From assembly GCA_032718475.1 (NCBI GenBank), contig JAUCBJ010003287.1:1-64000 (forward strand): 64,000 nt of DNA, written 5' to 3'. Positions 9,217 through 18,583 of this stretch are shown here, piece after piece (within the stretch, counting starts at the first letter, position 1; each line of letters begins with the position of its first letter). The notes under the pieces are model-generated. The model saw only the letters and a program-made list of their open reading frames with translations. It was not told the origin of the DNA and did no database searches. The translations under genes were made by a program, and so were the position numbers. This DNA comes from Nemertoderma westbladi. Lineage: Eukaryota > Xenacoelomorpha > Nemertodermatida > Nemertodermatidae.

Positions 9217-10971
9217 ATGGAAGAACTACCATTCGATTATGTCAACACTGGAAACAGTTGTACTACTCCTGCTCATTCACTGCTAAAAGCTGATAAAAGC
9301 CTGGAGCAACAAGATAATACTACCAACTCATCTACTGACACCGGAATCCTTCTAGAAAAAACTCTGGGGCCAGATACACAACCCCCAAAAACCCCACTAA
9401 AGACAGGACCACTAAATCCCTCATTATTCGATTCACCAGGTAATGTGGATAGTATAGACCGAGCACAGGCAACCCAAATGCATTTGCCATTGGTGGAAGA
9501 TCTCCAGGAGGACGGAAGCTGGAAAAAGAGAAACCATCCCAATCATAATAACTATATCTATGGAGGGAGATCTTGGGATCTCAATATACCAGCATGGAAA
9601 CCTCAATCAATGACTGAATGCCCCACTGCTGTCCATGATTCTACGAACGAACAGCCAATAATCCCGATACCAACTACGATAACACCTCCAGTAATGATCC
9701 CAGGATATCCTGGTACTACAAACCCAAGCTCCCCACATATGGAAAGGGGGAGCAAGGCAGCTACTGACAGAGAGTTTTGGTCAGATGATCTAAATCAAAT
9801 TCATCCAGATGATTCCTTAATAGCTGAAGTACCCATTACTAATGGAATATCTGTAATAGTAGATAAAAGGACAGGCCAAACCTTACTACCTAAAAAAGTC
9901 ATGAACAATGAAGATATAAACGAGAATATGACGAAGTTAGCCTATAACATTTTCTGTGCGGATACCGGCAAATTTTATTATGGACTCTCTCAACCCAACA
10001 CCACTGACCTGGGCTCCTTGGCTAATACTGCATGGCTCACCAATGGAGCCGTAAATTCCTTCTTATGGATGCTAGAGCGCAGCTCCCCAAATATATCTTG
10101 GATTAGCGATGAACTCACCCAAAAATTAGCTTACAATGATTACGATAGAATAGCAGCAACTAAATATATTGCACGCAGTTATTTTCTATCAATCTCCTCA
10201 ACTACACCAGTTCCCTTGGAATATATCCTTGTCCCAGAGTGTTCGAACTCACACTTTGTGCTTCATGTCATCGATATAAATACAAGGACAGTCTACAAGA
10301 TGTGCTCTTTTGGAAATACACAACCAACTGATATATCATATAGACTATGCTCACTTTTCAACTGCCTCGATGAATATTACTGGCAATTTGACGATGCAGC
10401 ATCCCACAAAGAACCTTGGTCATGTGCCAATTCTAAACTCTTCTTGAATCTTCCCCATCAAAGTAATAGCCATGACTGTGGAGTCTTTGTATGCCTCTAC
10501 GCTGCAGCCATAGCCCATAATAATAGATATATCCCCAACCATCTATTAAGCTCAGAGAATGCTAGGACCTGGATCCTTAATATATTGAATGAAGTCAAGT
10601 ACACAAACCCATATGACATGCACTTGTCCAATGTCCCGCTAATCAACACTCAACCAGCTCACCCAGGCGCATATAACACAATCCAAGATAGCAAGGACAA
10701 ACCAAACACCCCTACTAAAGTCACCCTTGATAACAACGACTGGGCCTCTGATATAATCCCTCTCACTAGGAAGACCGCTCTAAGGCAAATCACTGCACAA
10801 TTAAAGCCCGGTGATGATGGGCTGAGACAAGGGCTCTTAGATGATGTCAAACTCTTTATGTCCCCCATTCAGGCAGCCTCACTACAACTAAAAAATCGCA
10901 CCGCAAAACAAGAAACATCCATTGATGTATATGAACTTCTTCGATGCATCTATGAAAAAAAAACTAACTGA
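9217..10971 (+). CDS. LINE ORF1a: Ulp1/C48-like cysteine peptidase domain
   Basis: A 584-residue frame from the first ATG (the open frame itself begins at 9094). The first ~190 residues are Pro/Thr/Asn-rich and probably disordered. Residues ~230-440 resemble Ulp1/SENP-type C48 peptidases, the deSUMOylase family: SHFVLHVID with His346, and HQSNSHDCGVFVC with Gln415 and Cys421, matching the oxyanion Gln and nucleophile block. At the place where family members have the catalytic Asp (the DS dipeptide about 17 residues after His) this protein reads MCSFG, with Cys363 instead. Activity is therefore uncertain. Upstream of the ATG, inside the 485-bp repeat, the open frame reads QWLQCDKVSKLYAKV, which resembles a PHD finger that has lost Cys/His ligands. 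The frame ends at an A9 run that probably interrupts a longer ORF1. Confidence 0.75.
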   Translation: MEELPFDYVNTGNSCTTPAHSLLKADKSLEQQDNTTNSSTDTGILLEKTLGPDTQPPKTPLKTGPLNPSLFDSPGNVDSIDRAQATQMHLPLVEDLQEDGSWKKRNHPNHNNYIYGGRSWDLNIPAWKPQSMTECPTAVHDSTNEQPIIPIPTTITPPVMIPGYPGTTNPSSPHMERGSKAATDREFWSDDLNQIHPDDSLIAEVPITNGISVIVDKRTGQTLLPKKVMNNEDINENMTKLAYNIFCADTGKFYYGLSQPNTTDLGSLANTAWLTNGAVNSFLWMLERSSPNISWISDELTQKLAYNDYDRIAATKYIARSYFLSISSTTPVPLEYILVPECSNSHFVLHVIDINTRTVYKMCSFGNTQPTDISYRLCSLFNCLDEYYWQFDDAASHKEPWSCANSKLFLNLPHQSNSHDCGVFVCLYAAAIAHNNRYIPNHLLSSENARTWILNILNEVKYTNPYDMHLSNVPLINTQPAHPGAYNTIQDSKDKPNTPTKVTLDNNDWASDIIPLTRKTALRQITAQLKPGDDGLRQGLLDDVKLFMSPIQAASLQLKNRTAKQETSIDVYELLRCIYEKKTN

Positions 10972-12526
10972 AGCATGCAGGAAACGTCTAAAAATTGCTG
11001 AAGCCATATCCAGTGATTCCAGCCTGGAAAATATGAGAAAAGACCTCATATCAGTGACAGTTGCATTTCAGAATAGATTCTGCAAACTTGAAACGGATTA
11101 CAAGCGACTACTGGATGAGGTAAAATACCTCAACGATGAACTAGCCCATGAGAGGAATACCAGACTCACCCTACAAGCTGATCTAAGGTCTATCCAGGAC
11201 TCTAAGCCAAGCATACAGCCTAACCCCAGAATATACCCTGGAGGAATTTCCTACCCAAATATATATGCAAAGTCAGAGTCAACTCTAGATAGGGGACTCA
11301 ATGGAGAGGTGATAAAAGAAAATATAGACTTGGACCTTGCTCCATCCTCTAGCCCTCTGTTGCAGTCCCTCTCAGCTGCCATTCAAGTATCTTCCTGCAT
11401 TAGCCCCTCTACATATATTGTGCTGGATTCAACTGAGGATAGCATACATCCACCAGATTCACCTACTCAGTCCACACCACCCCCATTACAGTCACCTACC
11501 TTGACTTCTGTAAACATAGAGAGTCATTCCCCTCCCATGTACATAGTAACGGACGAATTAAATACATGCCCTTCACCTTTCCCAAGTCAGTCAAATAACT
11601 CAAAGAGCCGCTACATGGACAACTGCCTCGATGGCTCTTCCAACACCAACGGCAATTATGATGCGGAACCTCACATGATGAAACCCAGTCCAGTAGCTGA
11701 TACTTATAAGCTTACACGGCGGCAACGTAAGATGGATCGAAAAGGAAGATTGAAAGGTAGTGGTCCCTCTCCTATACCAACTAGCAACAGATACTCAACC
11801 CTGAGTGACACTAGTCAATCAAGAATGACCCAGGTGGCCCCTCTGGCTAAACCCTTAGTCAAACCTAGTAGTGAACACCACCCTCCAAAAGGATCTAGTC
11901 CTATAATCAAGTCCATACAAAAGGCTGATAAGGCAACACAACTAACAGGCAATGAGCTAGGTCCCAAGATGAGTTCCAAGCCCAAGCGTGACGATACCCG
12001 TACCTTCATAACATCACATAAGTGCACTGACTCATCATCAGGTCTGGATAACACCCCACATTATACTGCAGTACATAATAATGGGAAGTCTTCAGTCGCA
12101 CAATGGACACAGGCAGAAGCATATAACGGGCAGCACCACAAATCCAGGAGTACCATAACCCAATCCTGCCACACAAGGGAAATCTCCGATACTAACCCAC
12201 ACCTACGACCACAATCACATGTCTCCCAGTCATTAAACAGACATGAATACCTTATTACAGGGGTAAAACGCTGTTATACTGAAGACAATGTCATCGAATA
12301 CTTACAGGAAAGAAATGTATTTGTAGACAGGATTGTAACCAGGAATAGACTGGGCTCACTTTCAATGCGTTTCAGCACTTGGAATACATGCTCCACCTAT
12401 GACGATAAACTGACTACGCCTTTCTTTTGGCCACAAGGGATAAAATGTCGATCGTGGGGAACCAACATTGATTCTAAGCTATACCCTTGCCATATAAAGA
12501 TGCATCCGTTGAAGTATCGAGTTTAA
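10925..12526 (+). CDS. LINE ORF1b: coiled coil and FWP-motif region
   Basis: A 533-residue frame from the ATG at 10925, overlapping ORF1a by 47 bases in the +1 frame. Residues ~35-92 are a Leu/Glu/Lys/Arg-rich predicted coiled coil, likely for ORF1 multimerisation. A long Ser/Pro/Thr-rich linker follows, with a basic patch (LTRRQRKMDRKGRLKG) near residue 265 that could bind RNA. The last ~90 residues (GVKRCYTEDNVIEYL to FFWPQGIKCRSW) resemble the C-terminal segment of ORF1 proteins of CR1/L2-like LINEs, where an FWP-x-G motif is typical. Removing one A from the 9-A run at 10955-10963 would join ORF1a and ORF1b in frame (EKKLTEACRKR), so the two are probably one ORF1 split by an indel or read by frameshifting. 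Confidence 0.7.
   Translation: MYMNFFDASMKKKLTEACRKRLKIAEAISSDSSLENMRKDLISVTVAFQNRFCKLETDYKRLLDEVKYLNDELAHERNTRLTLQADLRSIQDSKPSIQPNPRIYPGGISYPNIYAKSESTLDRGLNGEVIKENIDLDLAPSSSPLLQSLSAAIQVSSCISPSTYIVLDSTEDSIHPPDSPTQSTPPPLQSPTLTSVNIESHSPPMYIVTDELNTCPSPFPSQSNNSKSRYMDNCLDGSSNTNGNYDAEPHMMKPSPVADTYKLTRRQRKMDRKGRLKGSGPSPIPTSNRYSTLSDTSQSRMTQVAPLAKPLVKPSSEHHPPKGSSPIIKSIQKADKATQLTGNELGPKMSSKPKRDDTRTFITSHKCTDSSSGLDNTPHYTAVHNNGKSSVAQWTQAEAYNGQHHKSRSTITQSCHTREISDTNPHLRPQSHVSQSLNRHEYLITGVKRCYTEDNVIEYLQERNVFVDRIVTRNRLGSLSMRFSTWNTCSTYDDKLTTPFFWPQGIKCRSWGTNIDSKLYPCHIKMHPLKYRV
10955..10963 (+). other. A9 run at the ORF1a/ORF1b frame break
   Basis: Nine consecutive A residues. ORF1a reads through them to a stop at 10969-10971, while ORF1b reads them as three Lys codons. 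A run of eight would fuse both frames. This is either a slippage indel, a sequencing error, or a slippery frameshift site. Confidence 0.6.
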
Positions 12527-15500
12527 CAGATGGAGAGAGTATGGCGCCCTGGATAGGATAGATGTCCAGAAGCAAGGCAGACCACACAGGAGACATGGAA
12601 GGAAACTGAAGGCAAATTTATCAAATCTTACGCATTTTAACCCTAACATAAGTAGTGATAAAATTGACGCCAGAAACAAAAAAAATAGATACAGTAAGGA
12701 TGATAGTGATCACATCAACATCAGAGTAGGAACATACAACTGCCGGGGACTAGCTGACAACATTGATTACATTCACGATTTACTGAGGAATTTAGATGTG
12801 CTAGCACTGCAGGAGCACCTGCTTGACAGCATTGACGCCAGGGCCATTTTCAAAGACTTTGATGACAATTTTACGTGCTTTCACGTACCTGCTAAATCGT
12901 TATCCTATCGAAACTCAGGTGGGGTTGCCATCTTTCTGAGGAAGTGCAAGTTCTCTAATGTCACGGAAATAGGATGTGAGGATAATATAATAGGAGCTAA
13001 AGCACTACTGACTGCCGACAAAACCGCATACCTACTACTCTCCTGCTACGCTCCTGATTCAAGTAAACGGAGCTCTGTCTACGACCATTTCATAGGACAA
13101 CTTCAGGCCGTAGTGGACATCAACAGTGACCTCACTCCAATCATACTCATGGATAGTAATGCAGACGTTGGTCTCCTCCAGGGTACAAGATGTAACAGGA
13201 AATTTGCCACTCCTAGGGGGAAAAAATTTAATAATTTTCTGATATCTAATCATATGGCTGCCTTTGATACCTTTGCTACCACTACTGGCCCCTGCCACAG
13301 CTTCTACAGGGGAGACATGGGGATATCCTATATAGACCATGTCATAAGTACATTACATATCGCTCCCCATTCTGGGAAGGTCCACACAATGGATCAATCT
13401 AAGAACTTATCGGACCATACACCAGTTGAAGTACACTTCTACCCCGTTAAAAAACCTTGCGCCCAAGCCCCTTCAGTCACTAATAGTTGCACTCCCGCCC
13501 GCATGAGTATAGCCAAACACCATTGGTCAAAGGCCACAAAGACAAATTTAGATAAATATACCCTTGAAGTGGAAAATCTCCTCTACCAATTGAATTCTCA
13601 ATATTCACAAGACCTCTCAACTTGGACTGTAGGAGACCTGAATAACTATACTAGCTCTGTTGAAAGAATTCTCACAAAGGCAGCACAAAACTATATTCCA
13701 ATCTTGAAAAGGAGGAAAGTCCCAATAAGGAGGAAGAACGCCTGGATCAACTCAACAAAATTAAAGGAAAGGATATCCACTACCAAAAGGTTACATCGAA
13801 TGTGGCGAAAGTCTACCAATGAAACTGATAAAGTGGAGTTCTATACTAGCTTCCGCTCATCCAAGGCCCTAGTCCGACGCCTTCGCAATACACTTTCCAA
13901 ACAACAATCCCAGCACAACCTAATCAACGCAACTGCCTCTTTTAAAACTAACCCCAAAAGGTTCTGGTCATACTTTGGAAGTCAACAAAACTCTATTCCC
14001 CCAGATAAGGTACAAAATGAACTCAGGGCAAAGTATCATTCGATATCCCCCCCTGCAGTACGGCTACAAGATGAAGATGACTTATACAATCTCATTGGGA
14101 AATTAAAGAAAAAATGCAACATTGGAACTATGCCACATATCTCACCCATTGTAGTCAAACGAGTCATCAGTAAACTTAATAAAGGGAAATCACCAGACTT
14201 TCTTTCTCTTACAGTGGAGCACCTTCTTCATACCAACTCCAACTCAACCTCTAAGACTATCGCCAATATCCTTAATGGGTCTATCAGACTTGGAGAAGTA
14301 CCTAATTCTTTCGGAAATACAACTGTTACCCATGTGTACAAGGGAAAGAAAAAGAATCCCCAGCTCGATCCCTCTTATCGCCCTATTGCCTCAATACCTA
14401 TTCTTGCGAAAATCTTGGAGGGATCAATTTTATCCTTGTGTTTCTCAGAGTATGTTAACTCAACAAACGCTAACCAGCTCGGTTTCAAAAAAAGAATTGG
14501 TGCAGACATGGCAATCGGATTGGCACTCGAGTGTACGGAATATTATCACCAACAGAAAACTCCCCTATATATCTGCCAAATGGATATCAAAGCTGCGTTT
14601 GATGAAGTCAATCTGGTCATGTTATTCAACAAGTTGTCGGACCTCATAAATCCTTTTATTATCATAGTCCTATGCCGCTATTATATGAACACCACTATTT
14701 TCCTAAAATTCGGAGAACATGTTGAATTGACAGGGTACAGCATATTGAGGGGGGTAAAACAGGGTTCATTACTATCGCCATTTCTGTTCAATATTTATAC
14801 GTCAACTATATTTAACAAACTACAAACCTACAATTTGGGATGCGTAATTGGGTCTGCATGGGTGGGAGTAATAGGATATGCTGATGACTTCCTGCTACTC
14901 GCCACAAGTAAATGTGAACTAAAACAAATGATGAAGCATATAACGGAGGAATGCGAAAAACTGGACCTAGCCATCGAACCGGCTAAAACTAAATGGATCT
15001 GCAGCTCTACCTCCCATCATTCGGCAATCTTAGAGTTTAATAACAACCTTATCCCGGAATGCTCCAATCTGTGTTTCCTAGGATTCAACCTTGCAACAAG
15101 GCGATATAACGCTTTACAATATTGCATTAGTACCTTATCCACCATTTGCGAAATATTCAGAAGTAAGTCATGGACAGCTCGGAAGTTGGATTGTGAAACT
15201 TTGGGAAGATTATGGAGAACGATTGGAATTCCTTCAGCCCTATATAAAATAAAATTTCTATTTGGAGCCCTAACTAGGACGCAAACGGATGTGATAGAAT
15301 CACATTACAGGAAGCTGCTGCGTAGACTACTCTGTGTGGGAAATTATGTGTGTAACAATACTCTCTACGGCTTAATGGGATGCAGCTACATTGCCGATGA
15401 GGCGTACAAGTCTATAGTAGGGGCCATCATACGACTAGAAACGTGCCCTAATGAATTATTGCAAACTGGACTCGGTTATGCCCTATTATACAACAACCAA

Positions 15501-15743
15501 GACACGGCACACATTGGCCTTGGCAGCACCTATCACAAAGCCGCAACGGCTTATCCGCTTCCTACTCTCCACTCACTACTAACCTCTACTTATGCAACAC
15601 ACAGCGTGCTCTCACGGATAAAACCAGGCGAACTAAAACTAAGTGAGAAAAATGATGCTAGCTTTATTGCAAACTGTTATAAAATGTCAATCCCCTTTTG
15701 CGATAAACACAAATATATCCTCGATTATTTTGGAATCATATAA
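12513..15743 (+). CDS. LINE ORF2: APE endonuclease and reverse transcriptase
   Basis: An open frame of 1076 codons. No in-frame ATG precedes the endonuclease domain, so the coordinates give the full open frame after a TGA at 12510. The endonuclease (about 12720-13440) begins IRVGTYNCRGL, has LALQEH with the metal-binding Glu, MDSNADVG, and ends with SDHTPVEVHF. The reverse transcriptase shows YRPIASIPILAKILE, motif A MDIKAAFDEVN (14580-14612), motif B RGVKQGSLLSPFLFNIY (about 14748-14800), the YADD catalytic box at 14877-14888, and a FLGFNL block after it. All catalytic residues appear intact, so this copy could be active in target-primed reverse transcription. It overlaps ORF1b by 14 bases in the +1 frame, which suggests coupled translation (reinitiation or frameshift). 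Confidence 0.9.
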   Translation, partial: SIEFNRWREYGALDRIDVQKQGRPHRRHGRKLKANLSNLTHFNPNISSDKIDARNKKNRYSKDDSDHINIRVGTYNCRGLADNIDYIHDLLRNLDVLALQEHLLDSIDARAIFKDFDDNFTCFHVPAKSLSYRNSGGVAIFLRKCKFSNVTEIGCEDNIIGAKALLTADKTAYLLLSCYAPDSSKRSSVYDHFIGQLQAVVDINSDLTPIILMDSNADVGLLQGTRCNRKFATPRGKKFNNFLISNHMAAFDTFATTTGPCHSFYRGDMGISYIDHVISTLHIAPHSGKVHTMDQSKNLSDHTPVEVHFYPVKKPCAQAPSVTNSCTPARMSIAKHHWSKATKTNLDKYTLEVENLLYQLNSQYSQDLSTWTVGDLNNYTSSVERILTKAAQNYIPILKRRKVPIRRKNAWINSTKLKERISTTKRLHRMWRKSTNETDKVEFYTSFRSSKALVRRLRNTLSKQQSQHNLINATASFKTNPKRFWSYFGSQQNSIPPDKVQNELRAKYHSISPPAVRLQDEDDLYNLIGKLKKKCNIGTMPHISPIVVKRVISKLNKGKSPDFLSLTVEHLLHTNSNSTSKTIANILNGSIRLGEVPNSFGNTTVTHVYKGKKKNPQLDPSYRPIASIPILAKILEGSILSLCFSEYVNSTNANQLGFKKRIGADMAIGLALECTEYYHQQKTPLYICQMDIKAAFDEVNLVMLFNKLSDLINPFIIIVLCRYYMNTTIFLKFGEHVELTGYSILRGVKQGSLLSPFLFNIYTSTIFNKLQTYNLGCVIGSAWVGVIGYADDFLLLATSKCELKQMMKHITEECEKLDLAIEPAKTKWICSSTSHHSAILEFNNNLIPECSNLCFLGFNLATRRYNALQYCISTLSTICEIFRSKSWTARKLDCETLGRLWRTIGIPSALYKIKFLFGALTRTQTDVIESHYRKLLRRLLCVGNYVCNNTLYGLMGCSYIADEAYKSIVGAIIRLETCPNELLQTGLGYALLYNNQDTAHIGLGSTYHKAATAYPLPTLHSLLTSTYATHSVLSRIKPGELKLSEKNDASFIANCYKMSIPFCDKHKYILDYFGII

Positions 15744-16540
15744 TCCATCAATCTACTAACTACTTAAACATTATCACAGATTTTATAGCTAACGTTACCG
15801 GATCTAGTAGTATCGTGCAATTGACCTATAGATTAATTGGATAAGGCAATATGTTGTAATATATATAAAATGTATTGTATTGTGTTGTAACACGTTTAAG
15901 CTCCTACATTGATTCATTGCGTTGCCAATTTTCTATACTGTGTAATACTCTACTATGTGGATTGTTTAATCCGATTCTAGAATATGGACTATAAATATTT
16001 TGATTAATACAACCCGAGTGGGTTAACTCGAGTACCACTATCTGGCTGAATGGATTTCGTATTATCTACGCATAATCGTATATTTGTCGTGCAATTGATT
16101 AATTTGTTAAACGCAAGGTCATTGACCAATGACCATATGCATTGTAATATATTATATAACATGTTATTGTATTGTGTTGTAACACGTTTAACCTCACATA
16201 CCGATTCATTGCGGTTATTCCTGACTACAAATCAGCAATGATTTTGATTTCGTTTGAAATGTTGGATCTGTATGGCCGTTGGCCTACTTTTATTTTGTGC
16301 ATAACTGATTAAATAGTTTTAACTCCATGTCCATGTAACCTAGGTTGCATTTAGTCCAATACCAGTACCCTCAAGGTAATTTTTAGCCGGACTATTATAC
16401 AAGTTTCCTAAGTCTTATTGGTATCTGTATAACCTTTAGCTATGGACAGTGTTTCTGGTTATTTTAATGTTTTATCTGCCAATTTTACTGAATAAATGCC
16501 GGCTAGACCGGGCGCAACAAGTTAAAAAAAAAAAAAAAAA
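15744..16540 (+). other. LINE 3' untranslated region with internal duplication
   Basis: AT-rich sequence between the ORF2 stop and the poly(A). It contains an imperfect direct duplication: ATTGTATTGTGTTGTAACAC starts at 15874 and again at 16166, with related flanks such as TCGTGCAATTGA on both sides. The short open frame at 16050-16241 lies in this duplication and shows no protein features. Confidence 0.7.
16491..16496 (+). terminator. AATAAA polyadenylation signal of the LINE
   Basis: AATAAA lies 27 nt before the A-run at 16524-16541, the normal spacing for cleavage and polyadenylation. It supports an RNA polymerase II-type transcript end and a genuine 3' end of the inserted element. Confidence 0.85.
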
Positions 16541-17025
16541 ACTGGACACTGGTGCTTACTTGGACCCACTACTGGCTTGGGTGCAGAACTTGTATATGTC
16601 GCCTAACGTACAGTAAGGAGGACTAAAGGGACACGACATGGAAGAAAAATATCAAGGGGACGAGGTTGAGGTTAATCTATTTTCGAATTACCGAGTGACA
16701 AAATATTTTCCAATATTTCAGCCCCTATATTAACGATTGTTACGCAGACAATTAGATACAGGCCTTCGTCAGGGATTGCTAACAAACTATCTATTGTCGG
16801 TGTATCAATCGTTAATATAGTGGCTGAAATATTGGATAATAATTGTTAACTAAGTCATTCGATAATAATAGATCGGTCCCAACCTCCTCCCCTTGATATG
16901 TTCCCACCAGTAGTGATCCGGGCTCGCAAGTTCATCTATTTCAAGAAAAAAATGTTTTCAACAAAATGCGCAGTGGCTGCAGTGTGACAAAGTTAGCAAA
17001 CTTTATGCTAAAGTGAAGTATCTAT
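16541..17025. repeat. 485-bp direct repeat, copy 2
   Basis: The exact second copy of 8718-9202, beginning where the LINE poly(A) ends. At its right edge the sequence switches from the LINE-like continuation seen in copy 1 (CAGCAAGATC) to AT-rich DNA (ATTGTTAATGG). It contains a complete copy of the foldback palindrome, with its central arms at 16709-16739 and 16806-16836. Confidence 0.9.
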
Positions 17026-18583
17026 ATTGTTAATGGTATGTAGTTAATATGATTAATTATCATACAATTATTTAGTAATATCTTTCATGATATTGATATT
17101 TAGTTTTTAAAAAGATATTTAAAAAACATATTTTATACACTTATAATACAATGTATTAATAATACATAAACATGCGCATTATTTATTACATTTTACCTCA
17201 TAAGATAATACATGTAAGTAGTTATAATAAGTTACATTTAAATTACATTTATCTGTAGTAGTAATACAGTACATAGACAGAAAATTAATTAAAGCCCACG
17301 AAATAACAAAGATAATTGAAAATCAAATTTATGAAAAATAAACGTAGAATGTATATTTAATTTCTACTTTCAATCCGCGTTAAATTTAACATCAACTCTG
17401 GTATTGGGGTATATAAAGCCGTCCTTAATAATGTATTAAAGGACGCCTTGGGGTATATCGATGGCAATGCAGACTACGGCACGCTGCTAAGGTTACCTTT
17501 TGCATCGGCCTACTAGTTAATACCGGTATATATACTGTAAATGATTATATTATGTGCGACAAAGAATTGGTGAAGTGGCTGGCAAACGCGGATAGAATTG
17601 GGTGTCTAAAGTGAAGAATTTCTTTCTGCGCTCAATTATCAAAACTTTTCATCGGAAAGCGCTTGATAAACCTATAATAAATTAATTATTGCAAAATAAT
17701 TTGTAAAAAAGTTATTTTAAATTTACCATGCCGTAATGGAAAATATTTACCAGGAAGACATTATTAAAAATAAGTATGTCTTTGAATAATGTGGAGATAT
17801 TTCGGTATGAGTACGTAGAGATTGGTGATAAACGTGTTTACAAAATTGGTGAAGAGGTGGTGAATTGTGACCACTTTCTGAAAAGTGTAAACTTATTGGC
17901 AGCAGCAACAAAATGTTAAAGTCTCAGGAAGTGCAAAAGATACTATTTTGCGGTGTAAGAAGAAACACGACGTTTTATACTGCAAATTAATTAAGGAAGA
18001 CAATAAATGTTTGAACTGTAGGCTGGGCTACTTTCCTTTACTGTTTAAGAAATTTATACCTAGTCTGTCACTTTTATCTGACCCAACCTCGGTCTCTATC
18101 AAATAACGATATACTTTTAGAGGGCCGTTCTGATCACAACCTACATTAAAGATCCAAGTGAAGTATTCCAAAGGACTTATTGTACAGGGTGATAGGCCTA
18201 TTCAATCCGTAATTTAGGAATGAAATGCAGGCCCCTTATAACAAATTCTTAAATTTGATAATGATTCTAATTTATAGTAAAGGGATATTTCCTGTAACCA
18301 CCAAAGAAAATAAATAGAAAATTTATTTTTCTGAATGTAACTTTTTTGAAGAGTGAAAAATCAGATGATGGCATATATATGTATATATGATGTTCGATAT
18401 AAAGTGAAATATTAGAATCCCTGGGTTTACTTCACATGGACCTATTGAAATTATAAAATAACAAATTGGTTATTTTATGGTTATACACATCAATGCACGT
18501 TATACATTAATATAGAATGACATCCATGTTTCTATTGACAATAATTCAAGGTGGTAATAATGAATCATCCAATAAGGATGAAG
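17026..18583. other. AT-rich intergenic region
   Basis: No coding frame is recognisable. A small hairpin lies at 17419-17447 (GCCGTCCTTAATA against TATTAAAGGACGCC, one bulge), bracketed by two copies of TTGGGGTATAT. The rest is low in GC and without clear repeats. Confidence 0.5.

Larger units (their letters stand above)
9203..16540 (+). mobile_element. LINE with Ulp1-like peptidase, endonuclease and RT
   Basis: A long plus-strand non-LTR retrotransposon. In order it encodes a Ulp1/C48-like peptidase domain, a coiled coil, an ORF1 C-terminal region with an FWP motif, an APE-type endonuclease and a reverse transcriptase with a YADD box. It ends with AATAAA at 16491 and an A-run from 16524. 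Identical 485-bp sequences flank it. The right boundary (poly-A) is clear. The left boundary is 9203 if the repeats are target duplications, but coding similarity may start earlier (about 9094). The coding frames are long and little damaged, so the copy appears fairly young. I cannot assign a clade; the poly(A) tail argues against typical chicken CR1 tails. Confidence 0.85.

Noticed and set aside
8718-17025. Long terminal repeats of an LTR retrotransposon
   Set aside because: The internal proteins are APE endonuclease and LINE-type RT, with no integrase or aspartic protease. The second copy follows a poly(A) tail, and the repeats do not begin and end with TG...CA or adjoin a tRNA primer site.
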